Shown here piece by piece: positions 44,616 through 55,658 of a stretch of DNA of 64,000 nt. Under the pieces are notes generated by a model, which was not told the DNA's origin, searched no databases, and saw only the letters and a program-made list of their open reading frames with translations. Each line of letters begins with the position of its first letter. The first letter of the stretch is position 1. Origin of the DNA: Dendrophyllia cribrosa (taxonomy: Eukaryota; Cnidaria; Anthozoa; Scleractinia; Dendrophylliidae); contig JAJLRJ010000005.1 in assembly GCA_024195265.1 (NCBI GenBank), positions 46,705,087 to 46,769,086 of the forward strand. Reading direction: 5' to 3'. Made by a program: the position numbers and the translations under genes.

Positions 44616-44789
44616 GTTGTTGTCTGACGTAATACTAAAAACCGAGGAAAACTGGTAACAACTTGATTTCCATTCTTTCAGTAAAATCAAGATGGCTGAC
44701 AGATCGAAGCGTTTTTGTTGAGTGTTTCTTTCAATTTTTGTAGCAGCCTGACGCCATTGAAATTGATAGATTAACATAACATCCCAAAC
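44616..44789. promoter_or_regulatory. Shared bidirectional promoter CLPB / VMA21
   Basis: 174 bp between opposed start codons. GC-rich near the CLPB start (GCAGCGGCCGCCAT), with no TATA box. Role inferred from the head-to-head arrangement. Confidence 0.55.
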
Positions 44790-47700
44790 ATGAACAGACT
44801 GGAGGTTCAAGGGGACGCTTTAGGGTAAGCATTTTTACAATTTTTTCGTGAAAAATGCTCATTTTCTCTCTCGAAGTTCAGCTTGCATTGCAGCAATGGG
44901 CCATCGGCAGTCCATTTTATATCCGCACCCCCCTATTGAGGTATTCATCCAACCCCCCCCCCCCCCCCCCCCCCCCCTAAGGAAAAAAATAGATCAAAGT
45001 GCCGACAGAACTCAACACCCCCCTTAGAAATAGCAGATTTTTCTGTTACCCCCTTGGGAAATTTTTGAAGATCAAAGGATGCCGACACAAGAAAAAATGC
45101 GAGCAATGAGTAAATATCCACAAGTATTATCTGTTAAACCATCAAATAAGGGATGTATTATTCAACTAAAATACTTTTTTTATAACATATAGCTTGCGTC
45201 TTTGGATGTTCTCTTTTCCTTATAAGGTAAAATGATGTCACAGTCGAATAATGAAGAAGGATAATATGAATCCATACATAAATTTCAAAATAATGTGAAT
45301 AGAATACAATGTCTGTGAGACCAAAAATGTTTTCAACTCATTTTTTTGTTGTTGTATGCAGGCCTCGGGAAATATCTGTACTCTTGACTCTACTGAAATA
45401 TTCTCTGGCAATGATTATACTACCAATTTCTTCCTTTTTTCTCTCCAAGAAATATTTATTTGAAGGTAAGTCAGTGTTAGTGTCATGAAAAATATTGTTA
45501 TTCATAATGAGGGTTTCAAAATGATAGCTTACTTTTTTGTTTGTCTTAGAGGAAATTGAGAAAATAGAATCTATTCATTGTTACGAATCAGCAATAATAG
45601 AAAATTTATTTGTTTAAGCTTGCATTTTCTACTTTTAAACTTTACTGTATGTGTAATAGTTTAGTTTTACTATGTTATTTTTACATTATTGTAATACTTG
45701 TTGTGTATGTTATGTATGTTACCACTGATTTCACTGTTACGCAACCCTTCGAATCAAAACTACTTTGAGCAATTTCAATTTACTCTGCCATCAATCACAC
45801 CTAGTAGGAGGAGTTTGTATACTCCTGCGTGATCACCAGCCTGTAATGGCGTCCGAAGAAACAAACTCTTTCCATATACAGTATGATTGACGGCAGGGTA
45901 AATCGAACTGCTCAAAGTAGTTTTGATTCGAAGGGTCGCGTAACACTGAAAGAAATGGTGATACATGTAGTTCAGTTTCACTATCTTAATTTTATATCAT
46001 TGTAATGTGCATATGAACATACTTTTATGTAAATTTATTATTGCTGCGAAACGAGCGTAGCGAGTGAGCAGCAACATAATCAGGATTTAAGAGAAATATA
46101 TGAGAAAAAAATATAAGCTACGAAAAATCTCGATTTGATCGCTTTTTACCAGAATTCACTGCGTCACGCACACATTTTGGGCCAGAATTCACTGCGCCAC
46201 GCACACATTTTGGGCCAGAATTCACTGCGCCACGCACACATTTTGGGCCAGAATTCACTGCGCCACGAACAATAGCCTCGCTTGCTGCTTCAAGCTGTTG
46301 GCTGCGAGATTTGTAATATTTTGGTCCAACATGTGCCAGTCGTAATCGGAACTGAAGTGTCGAAGACTACCGCGAGTTGAGCGAGGACTGTGAGGCATGG
46401 TGATAGGACCGTTGGATAGCAAAGATTTTCGAAGATTGTACGGAATAAAAGACAAATTTATTTTGAAATCACTCCGACAGCGGTCGATGAGACTGAGCTG
46501 AGCGCGTGGGGACGCGAAACCTGAGCCGAGCCCGTGGAGACGCGAATACGATACGGCTAGCTAGTAATGCAACATATTCATTATCAATAATTAAGTTAAA
46601 CCTAAATTTTCACACCTTCCTCGTGGTGAACGCGTCCTTTGCTCAACAATATTCTACAGACATTGCAAGAACTTGATGCGTGAATTACAAAACAAAATTA
46701 GTCTTATCAGCTGGAGTTTTCGTTGATTCATCCCGGTTACATTTGCTTTGCTTTCCCTCAAAAAACAAAAGAGAAAATTCTGTAATACCAGCGAGGCGAT
46801 AAAACAGCATTATTACAACAAATTTACCGCAGCAATTACTATCTTTTGGATACACTAGTTATAATAATTATTACTTCAATTCTGGACATGACCGTTTAAG
46901 TTTTGTGTGCACCACTGTATGCACATCTCACACAGGTAAAACTCACATCATCACAATGCGTAACAAATTGACAATCCTCACATTCCTTCATGCTAGGCTT
47001 ATCACACTTTAATTGTGAGGGATCGAGAATGTGTTCCTGGTAAACTGTGCTACTGACTCAAACATAGGATAATTTAATACCATTACTCATCAGAAAACAA
47101 ACCTCACATTTCTTCAGGCTAGGCTACCGTGCTTCAACTTGGAAAGGCTTAGGCAGGAACAGACAAGCAAACAAACCTCCAAATCAGGATTGTAGGATGG
47201 TTGCCCAGTGTGGACAGCGAAAATATTAGTAATAAAAATTATATTAATAATTGTGGTGAAAAATAAAAGGCAATAAAACCATCCTAAATTGGAGTGTTTA
47301 GCAACCATCAGGAAGAAAACATTATGCTGGCTGAGTGTTTGCTGTTATCCAAATGTTAATTTGCTGCAGATCTCAATCTTTGTAGGAAAAATAATTATTA
47401 TTTGATTTTATGTTAAGAGTCCAACTGCGCTGCACGACTTGCCAAGCCAAATTGGTTTTCATTGTTTAGCAATGAACCGGAATAAAGAGAGACCTTGTTA
47501 ACTGCGCTGGCCAATTTGTTAAAAAGGTTACGCAGTGTTAGGGTACGTTAATTTCTGATGTCACTGGATGGCAATATAACATCTCTCTCTACTGTGCCCA
47601 TGGGGGAGGGGGAAGTGGAGAAGGGGGGGGGGGGTGGGGTGGTTAGCGAGGAGATGGCTGACTCTTCACACCAGCAAAGTCCATGATAATTTTCCTGTTT

Positions 47701-47847
47701 TGTTAATTTGCAGATTTCCTTGGTTATCAAAATGGATCTATTGGAGCAGTAACAGTAACAGTCGCAGTTGTTCATATAATAGTTGCTTTATATATCTGGA
47801 AGGCTGTCCAAGAGGAAGTTCCACCAAGGCCAATAAAACAAGATTAA
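44790..47847 (+). CDS. VMA21: VMA21, vacuolar ATPase assembly factor, complete (3 exons)
   Basis: Exons 44790-44824, 45362-45465 and 47714-47847; 273 nt, 90 aa, phases close. The protein has two membrane helices: TLLKYSLAMIILPISSFFLS then, after the short lumenal loop KKYLFEDFLGYQNGS, the second helix VTVTVAVVHIIVALYIW. The cytosolic end reads PPRPIKQD. Human VMA21 has 101 aa with the same order (two helices, YIFEG loop, final KQD). In yeast and human it chaperones assembly of the V-ATPase V0 sector in the ER and leaves via COPII vesicles. Intron 2 contains a palindromic TIR element and a 33-bp tandem repeat. It is divergent with CLPB. Confidence 0.92.
44950..44977. repeat. Long poly(C) run
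   Basis: An unbroken run of about 27 C in VMA21 intron 1, flanked by AACCCC and TAAGG. Similar G or C runs recur at about 1914, 4560, 53372, 53562, 58129, 60250 and 61770. The exact length is unreliable in most sequencing chemistries. Confidence 0.8.
45738..45945. mobile_element. Palindromic TIR element, about 45-bp arms
   Basis: GTTACGCAACCCTTCGAATC with AAAACTACTTTGAGCA at the left is mirrored at the right (TGCTCAAAGTAGTTTT, GATTCGAAGGGTCGCGTAAC). It lies in VMA21 intron 2 and has no coding content. Confidence 0.75.
46149..46267 (+). repeat. 33-bp tandem repeat, about 3.6 units
   Basis: Unit CCAGAATTCACTGCGCCACG with CACACATTTTGGG begins at 46149, 46182, 46215 and 46248. The first unit has one T (GCGTCACG). 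It lies in VMA21 intron 2. Confidence 0.9.
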
Positions 47848-49056
47848 CAAACTTTATAGGATAGCAAGAAGACATGGAGAATGTATTGCATTCAATATTG
47901 GACAAGAAGGTCCTGGAAGCTAATTTGCTGGCCAGAGGATGAAAACAAAAAACTTTGTGGAAACAGCAGCCTCTCAAAAGACATTGCCTGGACTAATTTA
48001 TAATTTATATAAATACAATAATCATTATGATGTAAACATTTTAGCTTTTGCTGAACACATACTTTGCTCCCAGTCATAAAATTCATCATAGATTCCCCTA
48101 GACATTTAAACTCAATCCAACCCATGTCTTGCACAAGACACTTAACAAAGTAAGCCCCATTGTTTTGTGATGCAGAGGAAAATTAGAGCTAAACAAAATT
48201 ATCACAGCAGTGTAATGTTTCAGTTGAGAATGGGCGTTCTTTAGCATGCATGTAAATCGCATGCTTGGAAATAATTGAAATCACGCATAATAGCAATCAA
48301 CAATTTTTAACATCTAAACTGACGAAGACATTAACAATTAAAAAATAGCTTTGAACACATTTTTTTTTACTGTGTCAACGCCTGACTGCAGCTAAGCTGT
48401 TTTCAAACAGGTGGACAGATGTTTATAAAAACCAAACCAACAACTGCAATATTGTGAAAAATAATTTTTTATTATTATTTTATTCTTGAATTTGTTTTAT
48501 TACATACTCATAAATCTTCTTAATACTTGTCTTCTTTGGTCTTGAGAGAATATAATTATTTATACATTCATTAGAGCAATTTTCAGTTGAGTGTGGAAAA
48601 TAACAATTTATTGGTATTTGCTACTATGCTCTGTTATGGGTCAAAAAATCTCGCACCACTTTCTCAACCAGGGCTGGGAAAAAACTAAAATTTAAAAATG
48701 AGAGTCCAAGAATGTTACTACACAAACTGAAAGAGACGTTATTTTACAAATGACCCCTTGAATCTGTCCATCAGAAGAGATTCAAGACCTTAGGAAAGAT
48801 GGATCAGTTTGACTGCTCGCTTTCTTAGTCTCTCAGAGAGCCCTTTGTCTCTTGGGAGACAGTAGGTGCATGGTATATGAAACATAATTAGGGTTTGTCG
48901 CAATCAACCTTTTCAACCAATCCTGAACTTGGCTAAAATGGTTGATTGTCATGTTCGATATTCGTCACTCTTTCTAATTATTTCACCCAAAATTGGTTGA
49001 GGTGACTGAAACAGTTGTTCATAAAGGAATGCTCCATAAGAGTTTTGTGATCTCCT
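47848..49056. other. Convergent intergenic region VMA21 / tetraspan gene
   Basis: 3' UTRs of both genes. It contains a truncated piece of the CCAAT-rich MITE (about 48575-48668) and AT-rich sequence with AATAAA-like signals. No gene seen. Confidence 0.6.
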
Positions 49057-52000
49057 TTACACAGGCCTGTTAGTCAGCAGAGGTGTTGTTGGGTTTTCCT
49101 CAAGTCGATCACCGTCCAGAGTGAATTGACCAGCCGCTCTGTACTGAAAATTGATTGACAAGCTGTCAGTGTTTTATCTAACATTAAAACATCATCTGTC
49201 ATGCATCTCTACCCTACCCCCACCCCCAGAGTGAATTAAGCAGCCTCTCTGTACTGAAAATTGATTGACAAGCTGTCAGTGCCGGTTTCTTTAACATTAT
49301 AACGTCATCTGTCATGCTGCCACATGGATGCAACCTTTTTGAAAAAGTCAAGGAGGTGAATCGTGATCATCAACGGAAATTATGTTGTATTGGTATTCAA
49401 ATTCTTGAACCAGTGTCAGACCGGTTTTCGTTGAATGTCGAAAGCAATTTCGTGATTGCTTTGGTTTTGCATTGTTACGCTTTGTGATTGGCTAAAACAA
49501 TCTCGCGCCACTTTCTCAACCAATCAGAAGTAAAATCAAAACCAATTGTGACTTGCTCGCACGCGTTTCCCATGCACGCTTGGCGCTGGTTACATCGGTA
49601 TTTGCTTCGAGTTCTGATTGGTTCATTGGATTGTCCGCGTCTGTTGTGATTGGCTAGAATGATTACTTTGGTTTAGGTTTAACGAGAAGACACGGAGATC
49701 AAAAGGATGCACGTTTCAACGTTTCTTGCTACGTTGCGCGCAACAGTTGCAGAAGTAGAATCGAGTCCCACTTTAGCGACGTTGCGCGCAACAAATTGCA
49801 TCGTGTGACACCCAAAAAAAAAATCTTGTTGCACCGTGTATCCAGGCCTTAAGGAAAACTTTTAGAGTTTGCATGATGATACTATGGTCAAGCTTACCCT
49901 GTCGAGGATTTCTTGTCTTCTCAGCTGCTTGAAGTTCGAGTAAACACACAACATGAAGTAGACCTGTACAAAACCAAGCCTTTAAATATTTATTGTTTAC
50001 TGAATTTGAAAGTTTTCCCATACAAAGCCGAACTATTTGTTTGTCTGGAGACAATTATTGTATGTGTTACTGGATATCAAATTAAGCCGTATAATGTTTG
50101 TGCTTGTGTTTTCTGTAAGTAAATCGGCATTTGCGCTTGAATTACTTCTGTGTTACTCCGAATTTTGAGATTTTTTGCCACAGTAAACACACAGAATAGT
50201 AGATAATATCTTGTCATTTAAGATTTTATGCTATAACTAGTAGGTGATTTCCAACGAAACAGTGACGTTGCTCTCGATATTCGTTGTTGTCTTAACCCAC
50301 CCTTCCCATACACAAAATCGCTATACTCACGGAGACGATTAACATGACTGCGTCGGATATGTACACAGAGCAATTTAACTGCAACATATAGTAAAACATA
50401 CACAATGTTAGCGGCAGAGTAGGTATTTTACGCATCACGACGTTCGGGGACTGTACAGGGGGTGAGGATACCCGAGAAAAGGAAGACAGGAGCCTGGAGA
50501 GAAGGAGGTGGAAAGAGGTTAGATAGATAAAAAAGTAAAATCTGCAAAGGACCGCGAACGGTAATGCTGCTAACGGTATACGTAAGATCTGCGAGAGACC
50601 TAACCAGACAAAAAATGAATGAACAAACATACAATAAACTGCAGGGCTGATCTGACTACGTAAAAAGGTAGACTTTGCGAGACACCATCACGACAGAAAT
50701 TGTATCGGTCTTTGCTTCTATACTTTATTTTCACTTGGTTAAACCGATCAGATCACTAGAATTTAGTTTTATCGACTGAGTCGATAAGGTAAATTGACCA
50801 CCGTAAAAAGATTCAAATAGCTGACGTTTCGAGCGCTAGCCCTTCGTCGGAGCGAATCAAGGAATTGTGGGTAGTGTGTGGTTTTATATAGTAAGCGGTG
50901 GAGCTACGCTATTGGTGGAAATTTGGTGACGTGAAAAACAAATGTAAATTAGTTGAATGAAAAGCGTTCGTTGATTCCGTGGGGTTTGAGAGTGCCGATT
51001 TGAAAGATGATTTTTTGTTCTAGGTTTTTACGGCTTTCTGTGTTACCCTGGTGTAGGGAAAGGCCGCAGATTGTCATGTGTTGTTTAGAATGGTTAGTAA
51101 GATTAAAATGGCGCGCGACTGGTTTGGATGCGTCTTTGTCATTTTTTTCAACGTCTCGGAGATGTTCACGAAAACGGTCGCTCAGTCTCCTCCCTGTTTC
51201 GCCAATGTATATCTTTTTGCAAAAAGTACATGTTATGCAGTAGATAACATTTACGGAGGTGCATGTAAAACGATCAGTGATTTTAATAGATCGTTTGGGT
51301 CCTGTTATTTTGTCCGCGTAACATGCACTTTTTGCAAAAAGATATACATTGGCGAAACAGGGAGGAGACTGGGCGACCGTTTTCGTGAACATCTCCGAGA
51401 CGTTGAAAAAAATGACAAAGACGCATCCAAACCAGTCGCGCGCCATTTTAATCTTACTAACCATTCTAAACAACACATGACAATCTGCGGCCTTTCCCTA
51501 CACCAGGGTAACACAGAAAGCCGTAAAAACCTAGAACAAAAAATCATCTTTCAAATCGGCACTCTCAAACCCCACGGAATCAACGAACGCTTTTCATTCA
51601 ACTAATTTACATTTGTTTTTCACGTCACCAAATTTCCACCAATAGCGTAGCTCCACCGCTTACTATATAAAACCACACACTACCCACAATTCCTTGATTC
51701 GCTCCGACGAAGGGCTAGCGCTCGAAACGTCAGCTATTTGAATCTTTTTACGGTGGTCAATTTACCTTATCGACTCAGTCGATAAAACTAAATTCTCGTG
51801 TTTCATCCCCCCACCGACGCAGCACCACAGTTTCTCTAGAAACCAACCCCGATCAGATCACTAGTTTGATCCAACGTACACCAGCAGGATTATCGTCCAC
51901 GGTTACTTGCTTGAAGTTCTCTATTTATGAAGACTCGGACACGCAATAGAGACATTGAATCATCATCTCACGCGGCTATGGTTTTCACTGAATTCAGTGT

Positions 52001-55000
52001 CGAAAGTTATTGCTACGCTTTGTGATTAGCTAAAAACTCTTGCGCTACTTTCTCAACCAATGAGAAGTAAAGCAAAACCAATTGTCAGTTGCTCGCACGC
52101 GTTTTGTAGTTTGCTTCGGGTTGTGATTGGTTCGTTGGATTGTCCGTGTCTTGGTTGTGATTGGGCAGAGTAATTTCTTTGGTTTTGGTTGTACGACACT
52201 CATTTGAAAACCGTTCTATCAAGCTAAGATGGTCCCAAGATGGGGGTGGATTGGTTCGGTTACTGTGAACATCAGAACACCTTGTATTTACATTTATAAA
52301 ATGCTCAAGGAAATGCGCGCGCTATGATTGGTTAAACCGAGTTCATTATAACTCGATAAAGCACGCGCGTGACGTAAGGTTAATTATAACCGTTTTTATT
52401 TTATAAAAGAAATAAAAAAAATTTGTTCCTCGTGCATTGTTGAGTTATATAAGCACTTGGGAATTTTTAAGAACACTCGAGAAGTGCGAGAAGCACTCGC
52501 CTTTGGCTCGTGCTTCTCTGCCCTTTTCTCGTGTTCTTAAAAATTCCCGCGTGCTTATATTAAAGAAATAAAAAACGTACATACGTAAGATAGCAGTCGG
52601 CCCAACATGTGAGCTTTGGTTTATGCGGTACGCTTTAAAGGTTAATGAAAAAATTTAAAAAATGAACAAAAGCATGCATTTCAAACTGGAAATGATGCCT
52701 TGTTATGGCAAATATGTCACCTGGCTTTGTTAGTTTTTATTTTTGTTGTCTCTTCTGCAAGGAAATTCGGAATTTCTTTGCGCTCCATCAATAAGAGTGA
52801 TCGAACTAAACTGAGGGAGAAAATTACCTTGACTCCACAAATTGCAAAGAAGATGATGACGAAAATCGAAAAAATTTCCTCTAACACAACCCACACCATC
52901 CACGGACACAAAAGCCACCGCAAGCGCTGATACGAAAGAGAAAAAACAAAAATTATCCAAAATCGCACGCATTACACATGCAATAGCTACTACCAGCTGA
53001 AACGCTGAAACTGAGAGGATCAAAGAGCTAGAGTTATGAGTTGAAACTAAAAATGAACCTATAAAGTAATAAATATATAGCTGATTTAATGAGCGTGAAA
53101 AGTTCATTTTCTAGCTATTGACTCAGTGTTTCGTGTGAGGAAGAAAAATATACCATAAAATCAGTTTCTAGAACTAGGAAACAAGGTCCAATATTTGATA
53201 GATCTGGCAGCAAATCATATAGTTGATCAATTGGGACGCCGAGTAAGAGGTCCATTAAATTCCGATGTTTTACCTTTCAAACAGCATTCAAAGCAAAAAG
53301 GCCTAACGAACAGGGAGCCCAACTTAATTTCTTGTACATGTACAGAGGCGGATCCAGGAATTTTTGATTGGGGGGGGGGGGAATCCAAACTTTGATTTCG
53401 AAAACACTCCCTCCCCCCAGTCGCAGTTTAGTTTAGTGGCAAAATGCAACGCGCGTTTCATTGAAAAAAAAATCAACGATTTGAATAGTGATGTGCGATC
53501 CTGTCAATGCAAGAATTTCTGTGTCAAACAAGCAGTAAAAAATAAAACCACAGGTCTGATGGGGGGGGGGGTCTCGACCCCCCGGACCCTCCCCCTGGAT
53601 CCGCCACTGATGTAGAACACACAAGAGAAGATCGCATCTTCTCTTGGATACTACCCAACGTTTCTTTTACTTTTATCCTATAAAGAGCTGTAATACACTT
53701 AGCGTGCAAATTATGAACTCGAACCGATACATAATAAAAAATTAAAGAGAAACGCAAGAAACGGACTGCAAAATATTCCGTATTTTTGCGTGATTCTAAC
53801 AAAAAAGCAGCAAAATACGGTCGCTTTGCTCTCGCTTTACGCACCCATGAAGGGATTTCCGACATCATTTGGGATATAAGCAGACGCGTGAGCCTCGCGT
53901 GCGAGGATGAGTTCTTCTCGCCTCACCGCACGTGTTATTGCGTTTCCCGCTCCAGAATCAAGGGAATGCAGCTAACAAACCTTTAATAGTCCAATCAGCA
54001 TCACAACCGACACAACCATAGATATGGCGGCGACAGACATCTGTAGGATAGTTATAAGTTGGAGAGCTGTAACAAACAAATGAAACACATGGTATAAAGA
54101 ACTGATCCAGATCACGATACTCATGAGCTTAATTATTTAGCATCGTGCTAAATAAAAACACAGTAACGGAAAGAGGCCCTATATTTTTACGCGTTCGGCG
54201 CGTGAGTTACACTCGCGCACGTCACCGCTTCACGAGTCTCGCGCGCTTTGGACTGACTGAGTGATGCGATGGACAAAACATAGAACTTATTCTTGTCTTG
54301 TAAAAAATGAATTATCCAAGGAATAATTTCAATATTTCGACATTGACACTATTCGCATTATAGTTTCATTCTTGCATTTAACACTCTTCTTCATAAACCG
54401 AGTCTGAGCTGCGAAGGTTAGTCTAACAGGTGTTGTAAACGCGAGCTGGCATAAAACACAATTATGTCGTCAATCGCCAGGACAGCTATCCTTCCTTCAT
54501 TCCTGTACATGTCCTAACTGTGGCCCTCGATCATTATAGCACGACAAATGCCTACAGACAATCACATAGGCTTGTCAGTATCAAAACAGACGTGCATCTT
54601 GTTACTGAACACGATGTGCTTTTATTTCCTCTTTCCTCAAGAGGTATTAATTTTAAACAGGAAGTGAAGATCGGGAGTAGTGAATAACCGTAAAATTAAC
54701 AGGATTTTAACGCTTGAAATTTACAATAAAATCAATAACGAGCAAGATATAAAAGAGAGACGACAAAGGTGACAGAGAAGGATCGATTTTGATGTTTAAT
54801 TTACTGAAGCATGCAACTTTGAGTCGACAAATCAACTGATTGATAATGAAGGAAAGCAGTTCTTGTCCTACAAATAACTTACTGTTGAATTCGATCTGTA
54901 ACTGCCTTCTCGCCATTTCTGTCATCCGTTGGCGGAACTCTAAGTTGAACCACTGAAGATACACTCTTAAAGCCCCGAGAAGCTGAAGACAGAAGGATGA

Positions 55001-55150
55001 CAAAACAATATTTTAGCTTTTAAAAGCTTCAGTGATTTCATCAACGTGAAACTATAGATCAAAATTCTGTTGTTTTACCAGACTTGAAGTCCCGCATATC
55101 CAAGATCCTTCATGGACGTTGAAACAACACAGAAAAGTTTGAAGAGCCAT
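49057..55150 (-). CDS. LAPTM4-like tetraspan membrane protein, 176 aa (6 exons)
   Basis: Exons, minus strand: 55150-55079, 54982-54883, 54066-53981, 50450-50331, 49963-49898 and 49143-49057; 531 nt, phases close. Four hydrophobic segments can be placed: one after the CC motif (CCFNVHEGSWICGTSSLLLG), LITILQMSVAAISMVVSVVM, LPLTLCMFYYMLQL and ISDAVMLIVSVYFMLCVY. The cytosolic tail ends PTTPLLTNRPV. The CC-x-G start, four helices and the VYSNFKQLRR exit resemble LAPTM4/pasiflora-like (DUF4728) small tetraspan proteins, which sit in lysosomal or plasma membranes. This is family resemblance by eye only, with no signature residue that settles it. Intron 3 holds Penelope-like copy 2, a CCAAT-rich MITE, a palindrome and a hAT-like MITE. 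It is divergent with ACSF2. Confidence 0.7.
49108..49320. repeat. Tandem duplication of the last exon boundary
   Basis: AGAGTGAATT...CTCTGTACTGAAAATTGATT with GACAAGCTGTCAGTG occurs at about 49118-49175 and again at about 49229-49281, continuing to CATCTGTCATGC. The acceptor and first codons of the terminal exon of the tetraspan gene are therefore present twice. Confidence 0.8.
49420..49690 (+). mobile_element. CCAAT-rich MITE family, copy C
   Basis: Starts GGTTTTCGTTGAATGTCGAA and carries TTGCATTGTTACGCTTTGTG, AACCAATCAGAAGTAAAATC and GTTCTGATTGGTTCATTGGA. It lies in the last intron of the tetraspan gene. Confidence 0.7.
50810..50858 (-). ncRNA. Hammerhead-ribozyme-like core, copy 2 left arm
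   Basis: Identical in boxes to copy 1: CCGACGA, GGGC-TAGC-GCTC stem-loop, GAAAC, GTC and paired GATTC/GAATC. It carries the same non-canonical C in the first box. Confidence 0.5.
51696..51744 (+). ncRNA. Hammerhead-ribozyme-like core, copy 2 right arm
   Basis: Mirror of the left-arm core, on the plus strand. It has the same boxes and helix pairing. Confidence 0.5.
51978..52222 (+). mobile_element. CCAAT-rich MITE family, copy D
   Basis: Has both ends: GGTTTTCACTGAATTCAGTG at the left and CGACACTCATTTGAAAACCG at the right, an imperfect inverted pair. The interior contains AACCAATGAGAAGTAAAGC and GTGATTGGTTCGTTGGATT. Confidence 0.7.
52446..52560. repeat. Palindrome with AAGAACACTCGAGAA arms
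   Basis: ATATAAGCACTTGGGAATTT with TTAAGAACACTCGAGAA and GAGAAGCACTCG is mirrored by CGTGCTTCTC, TTCTCGTGTTCTTAA and AAATTCCCGCGTGCTTATAT. Arms are about 50 nt. It lies in intron 3 of the tetraspan gene and is probably a foldback element. Confidence 0.75.
53343..53609. mobile_element. hAT-like MITE
   Basis: Ends CAGAGGCGGATCCAGG and CCTGGATCCGCCACTG match as inverted repeats with one mismatch over 16 nt. Next to each end is a G run (GGGGGGGGGG). CAG...GGCGGATCCAGG ends are typical of hAT-type MITEs. No 8-bp duplication could be confirmed. Confidence 0.7.
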
Positions 55151-55658
55151 GTGTGATGCGTTGTCGTTGTAGTAGTCAGTGTGAGTTGATGTGGTTTGTA
55201 TATTTGCTCGATTTTCCAAAATGCTAATATGATGCCTAATTTATTCTTACATAATAGTGTTTCGATTTCCTACTCGAATCAAAATTTCACTTTCCTAGGA
55301 GGTATGTCTTACGTAGTAAGAATAGTAATCTCGTAATAATGGGACTTGTCCCTCGTTCATTTTCAATTTCCGCATCACCGATTCTATTTGTTACCGAAAA
55401 GCGATCGAGGCCCAAACATTTTCACTTTTCACATCCAGCAGTTATAATTTATTGTTTTAAGTGAAAAAGGAAGTTTCAGTTAACATAAGATATATCTTGA
55501 CAGGAGCTATAATCGGGGACCATTATGGATCTTGATTATTTCAGTTTGTTTAGCATGCGTGACTTCCGGTACTTATGAATAAATTTGCATTCATTGCGTG
55601 CCTATCAAATGTGGACTTGTCCCCAATTTCCCTGCGTTTGCCAAGAAACAACATCAAA
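55151..55658. promoter_or_regulatory. Bidirectional promoter region tetraspan / ACSF2
   Basis: 508 bp between opposed start codons. An in-frame ATG-like extension of ACSF2 begins at 55575, but the better leader starts at 55659. No specific element recognised. Confidence 0.4.

Larger units (their letters stand above)
50760..51848. mobile_element. Penelope-like element, foldback form without RT, copy 2
   Basis: Flanked by the exact 16-bp duplication CCGATCAGATCACTAG (50744-50759 and 51849-51864). Arms of about 480 bp (50760-51241 and 51318-51796) are inverted copies of the GIY-YIG and 3' region of copy 1, around a 77-bp unpaired spacer also from the element. A tail of about 50 nt (TTCTCGTGTTTCATCCCCCC to AGAAACCAACC) follows only at the right. 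No RT remains. Each arm still encodes the nuclease C-terminus on its own strand. It lies in intron 3 of the tetraspan gene. Confidence 0.88.

Noticed and set aside
49700..49860. Element end with GTTGCGCGCAAC motifs
   Set aside because: The short motif GTTGCGCGCAAC occurs twice, but no bounded element could be defined.
55575..55658. Upstream start of ACSF2 giving 28 more residues
   Set aside because: The added residues contain acids and no leader character. MAAISRG at 55659 has a better context and presequence.
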